The position numbers and the translations under genes were made by a program. DNA of 31,041 bases from a virus: IMG/VR virus record IMGVR_UViG_3300021356_000101, positions 1 to 31,041 of that record. One strand, 5' to 3'. Below, in pieces: positions 28,978 to 31,041 of this stretch. The first letter of the stretch is position 1, and each line of letters opens with the position of its first letter. The notes under the pieces were generated by a model. The model was not told the DNA's origin. It did no database searches and worked only from the letters and a program-made list of their open reading frames with translations.

Positions 28978-30438
28978 TTACTTCCTATGAATTGGGATTT
29001 TTGAGAATTTGGGGGCGCTATACTTGGAATCCAAGATGGGAACGCACGCATAGCGCAAACTATCAACTGCATGTTTCCATTCGGATACGCGGTCAATTGC
29101 ACCGGATTTTTTTAACGTCCATGATGAGAGTGAACGAATAAGCCTTTTACATTTTGGGTGGACGATGAACCGCCCTTGAACCATGGCTTCACTGATAAGC
29201 TGACATCCGTAGTACACGGACCACCGGGGCTTGTGTGCTGTGTGAATTCGGAAGGGACATGAATTGGCGGGATAATCCAACACGTGTTCCAAAGCGGAAC
29301 GCAAAAGAGAATTGGACATCCTCCCACCGTGCTTCCCACCGCCGTGGGGTCTATCCCCCGTCCATCGGTTTATCTGTAGCGGTTCCAACCCGTTTCTTTT
29401 AATCATCGCAACGATGGCGCGCGCGTGTCTTCTTGCCGTGGCCTTCTGTTGTTCACCACCGGCGGCGAAATACTCATCCAACACATATATGGTTTTGTCA
29501 TCTTCTGAGATTGCAACCAAGATAGCACACTGTGAATTTGGATGATGTCCATGGTCGATTCCTATGGAAAACTTGTATTCACCCGTTGGGCATGGTGCAT
29601 CACTGATGTGGTCTTCACCAAAGTGTTCAAAGATACGTCCATCCATGGGAACCCCAACATCCCAACTTCCTTCCAAGCGGGCCGCCCTATCGATGGAAAG
29701 ATATGTATCGGCTATTCTATCCACATCCGATTGAAGAAGAAGCGGTTCCAATGGTGTTCCATCCAAATCGATGGGGGTTGTGTTTTCCACGGATAAAGGC
29801 GCGTGTATATCCTTCACCCGTGGGGGCTTTGTTTCTGTGAGCTTCTTCAGCCAAGACAAATCACCACCGCCAATTGGGGTCATGGTCATGAGCATCCGCC
29901 CACGATTCCGAAGAAGTCGAGCTGCCAATTCCCCAAATAGCGCTTGTGGGCAGGGTTCATCTATCCAACAGAAATCAATCGTTCCAGATGCCGCGCCAAG
30001 TGTTCCTTGGTTGGCGGTTTTGAAGAACAACATGGAACCATTCTTGAGCTTGAACCATGGATTCTTAGCACGGTATCCACGCCCTTCTAGAAAGTCGGGG
30101 GAGTCTTCCGCATATTCATTTTTCCCAATCAAGCTATGTATCTTGGCTTGGATAATCTTGGATTGTTCCCAGCTGTGCACAATAGCCCACACAATGATGG
30201 GTGGTTTGATGTGGGACAAATCTTTATAGGGACTCCATCCCTTCATCATATAGAGACATTCAGCGGCCCCCACATAGGTTTTCCCTAGCTGGTTAGCCGC
30301 GCGAAATAGAACAATGTTATCTTCCGATTCCAATACCTTCCTTTGGGGTAGGGATGGACGGAAGAAGTCCAATGGACATTCATCCACAAGATTCTTCAAT
30401 TCCTTGGCTTTCTTTGCGGCTTGGAGTAGTGCAATCAT
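28978..30438 (-). CDS. terL: Terminase large subunit, 486 aa
   Basis: An ATP-binding motif (RAANQLGKT, about 46-54) is followed by Walker B WIDEP (about 158-162) and the coupling motif LMTMTP (about 183-188). The nuclease domain begins with the strand FSIGIDHGHHP (about 291-300) with its metal-binding Asp, then YVLDEYFA (about 318-326) and a later Asp-rich end. It cuts concatemeric DNA and powers packaging through the portal. The start overlaps the small subunit stop (ATGA). It ends directly before the portal gene, the standard order. Confidence 0.93.
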   Translation of the reverse strand: MIALLQAAKKAKELKNLVDECPLDFFRPSLPQRKVLESEDNIVLFRAANQLGKTYVGAAECLYMMKGWSPYKDLSHIKPPIIVWAIVHSWEQSKIIQAKIHSLIGKNEYAEDSPDFLEGRGYRAKNPWFKLKNGSMLFFKTANQGTLGAASGTIDFCWIDEPCPQALFGELAARLLRNRGRMLMTMTPIGGGDLSWLKKLTETKPPRVKDIHAPLSVENTTPIDLDGTPLEPLLLQSDVDRIADTYLSIDRAARLEGSWDVGVPMDGRIFEHFGEDHISDAPCPTGEYKFSIGIDHGHHPNSQCAILVAISEDDKTIYVLDEYFAAGGEQQKATARRHARAIVAMIKRNGLEPLQINRWTGDRPHGGGKHGGRMSNSLLRSALEHVLDYPANSCPFRIHTAHKPRWSVYYGCQLISEAMVQGRFIVHPKCKRLIRSLSSWTLKKSGAIDRVSEWKHAVDSLRYACVPILDSKYSAPKFSKIPIHRK

Positions 30439-30974
30439 TTCGTGCTCAGTCTCACAACGTTGGAATTATCCACCATCAATTCATCCATTACTTGTTTCTT
30501 CAATAGTGGGGGAAGAGATTGGATGGCATCCACGATTTCAATCTTGAGTTGTTCCGGTGTGGCGCCGTGAGCTTCTTTGGTGGCATCTACAAAAGTACGA
30601 AGTTCATCATGAAGAGATAGATGAAGTTTGTGCAAAGAACCCAAGGTGTGAATAACTTTTTCATCACGTGCAAATTGGATGTCCCCTTCAATCTCCAGTA
30701 TCTTCCCAATCCGGAATTTGATGGGGTCCGTTGGATAGGTGTGGGGATTCTTGGTGGCTTGTTCCTTCTTCACCTTCTTCTTCTTCTCGATAAGTTCATT
30801 ATCCCGGTGATACTTGTTCATCATATAGGTGATGTTGGGAACGGAACACCCATATTTTTTTGCTATGGCGGTCCGTGTCATCTTCCCATCTAAGCAAAGC
30901 TGGATAATCTCTTCACGTTGCTTTTGTGTGAGCTTGGCGTTCTTGCCTTTTTTGGTTTTGTCGCGTGTTGTCAT
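30435..30974 (-). CDS. terS: Terminase small subunit, 179 aa
   Basis: An N-terminal HTH (TQKQREEIIQLCLDGKMTRTAIAKKYGCSVPNITYMMNKY, about 16-56) would recognise the packaging site. A basic linker (KKKKVKKEQ) and helices for oligomerisation follow (FARDEKVIHTLGSLHKLHLSLHDELRTFVDA). It directly precedes and overlaps the large terminase gene by 4 bp. No Shine-Dalgarno is clear before the ATG; the AAAACC context seen at several other starts is present. Together with the C-terminal tail these features fit small terminases. Confidence 0.82.
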   Translation of the reverse strand: MTTRDKTKKGKNAKLTQKQREEIIQLCLDGKMTRTAIAKKYGCSVPNITYMMNKYHRDNELIEKKKKVKKEQATKNPHTYPTDPIKFRIGKILEIEGDIQFARDEKVIHTLGSLHKLHLSLHDELRTFVDATKEAHGATPEQLKIEIVDAIQSLPPLLKKQVMDELMVDNSNVVRLSTK

Positions 30975-31041
30975 GGTTTTATGGGCCTGTATTAAGGTTT
31001 AATTTGGAGGGATGGAGAGAAAATATGGTGGTCATAAATAG

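Noticed and set aside
1-31041. Integrase, excisionase, attachment site, ParA/ParB, tRNA genes
   Set aside because: Looked for characteristic motifs and structures and found none; temperate or plasmid-like lifestyle therefore remains unproven despite the operators and origin-like sites.
1-31041. Avoidance of GANTC (CcrM-type) as a second depleted site
   Set aside because: GATTC and GAATC are frequent throughout and GACTC occurs (for example near 27842), so only GATC appears depleted.

Overview
The window looks like a nearly complete, probably whole, genome of a tailed phage with a siphovirus-type (long, non-contractile) tail. The evidence is a full set of morphogenesis genes: small and large terminase, portal, scaffold-like protein, HK97-fold-like major capsid, connector proteins, tail tube, a frameshifted tail assembly chaperone, a tape measure of about 730 residues, and tail tip proteins. 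There is also a holin/lysin pair and a phage-type replication module. I see no integrase, partition gene, tRNA, rRNA, CRISPR or insertion sequence. Shine-Dalgarno sites are canonical (AGGA/GGAG) and the DnaA-box-like sites match the general bacterial consensus, so the host is an ordinary bacterium that I cannot name. If the two ends are joined, the gene cut at the left edge closes with a stop a few codons later, just ahead of the small terminase gene. This suggests the window is a circularly permuted complete genome.

Layout. 1-1000: small basic proteins, two of them divergent. 950-1170: an array of TGTTCCAA-type repeats around an AT-rich core. 1181-1948 (minus): a three-gene early operon of tiny proteins with its own operator-controlled promoter and terminator. 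2131-7125 (minus): the replication/recombination operon (basic phage protein, PD-(D/E)XK-type nuclease, VapE-like helicase, AEP-type primase, RusA resolvase, an HTH regulator, small unknowns). 7126-7244: a compact divergent promoter/operator region. 7245-9699 (plus): a second early operon (membrane peptide, DnaQ-like exonuclease, two HTH-like proteins, DNA methyltransferase, an unknown, a SWIM zinc-finger mini-protein). 9680-10628 (minus): holin-like and lysin-like genes. 10615-22847 (minus): tail, connector and capsid genes. 22848-23190: a non-coding block with six DnaA-box-like sites, an AT-rich stretch and promoters. 23191-23838 (plus): a lone early-type gene. 23852-30974 (minus): anchored cysteine-rich protein, repeat-built fibre, small virion proteins, scaffold, portal and terminase.

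How it works together. Four copies of a 17-bp palindrome, CTTGWCA-N3-TGWCAAG, overlap the promoters of three early transcripts and of the lone gene at 23191. This is a single phage-wide regulon under one DNA-binding protein. The phage encodes several small HTH proteins that could be the regulator. Two origin-like repeat regions (TGTTCCAA repeats near 1 kb, paired DnaA boxes near 23 kb) suggest DnaA-dependent or switchable replication using the phage primase and helicase. The tetranucleotide GATC appears to be absent from the entire window by eye, a strong sign of selection by a GATC-targeting restriction or Dam-linked system.
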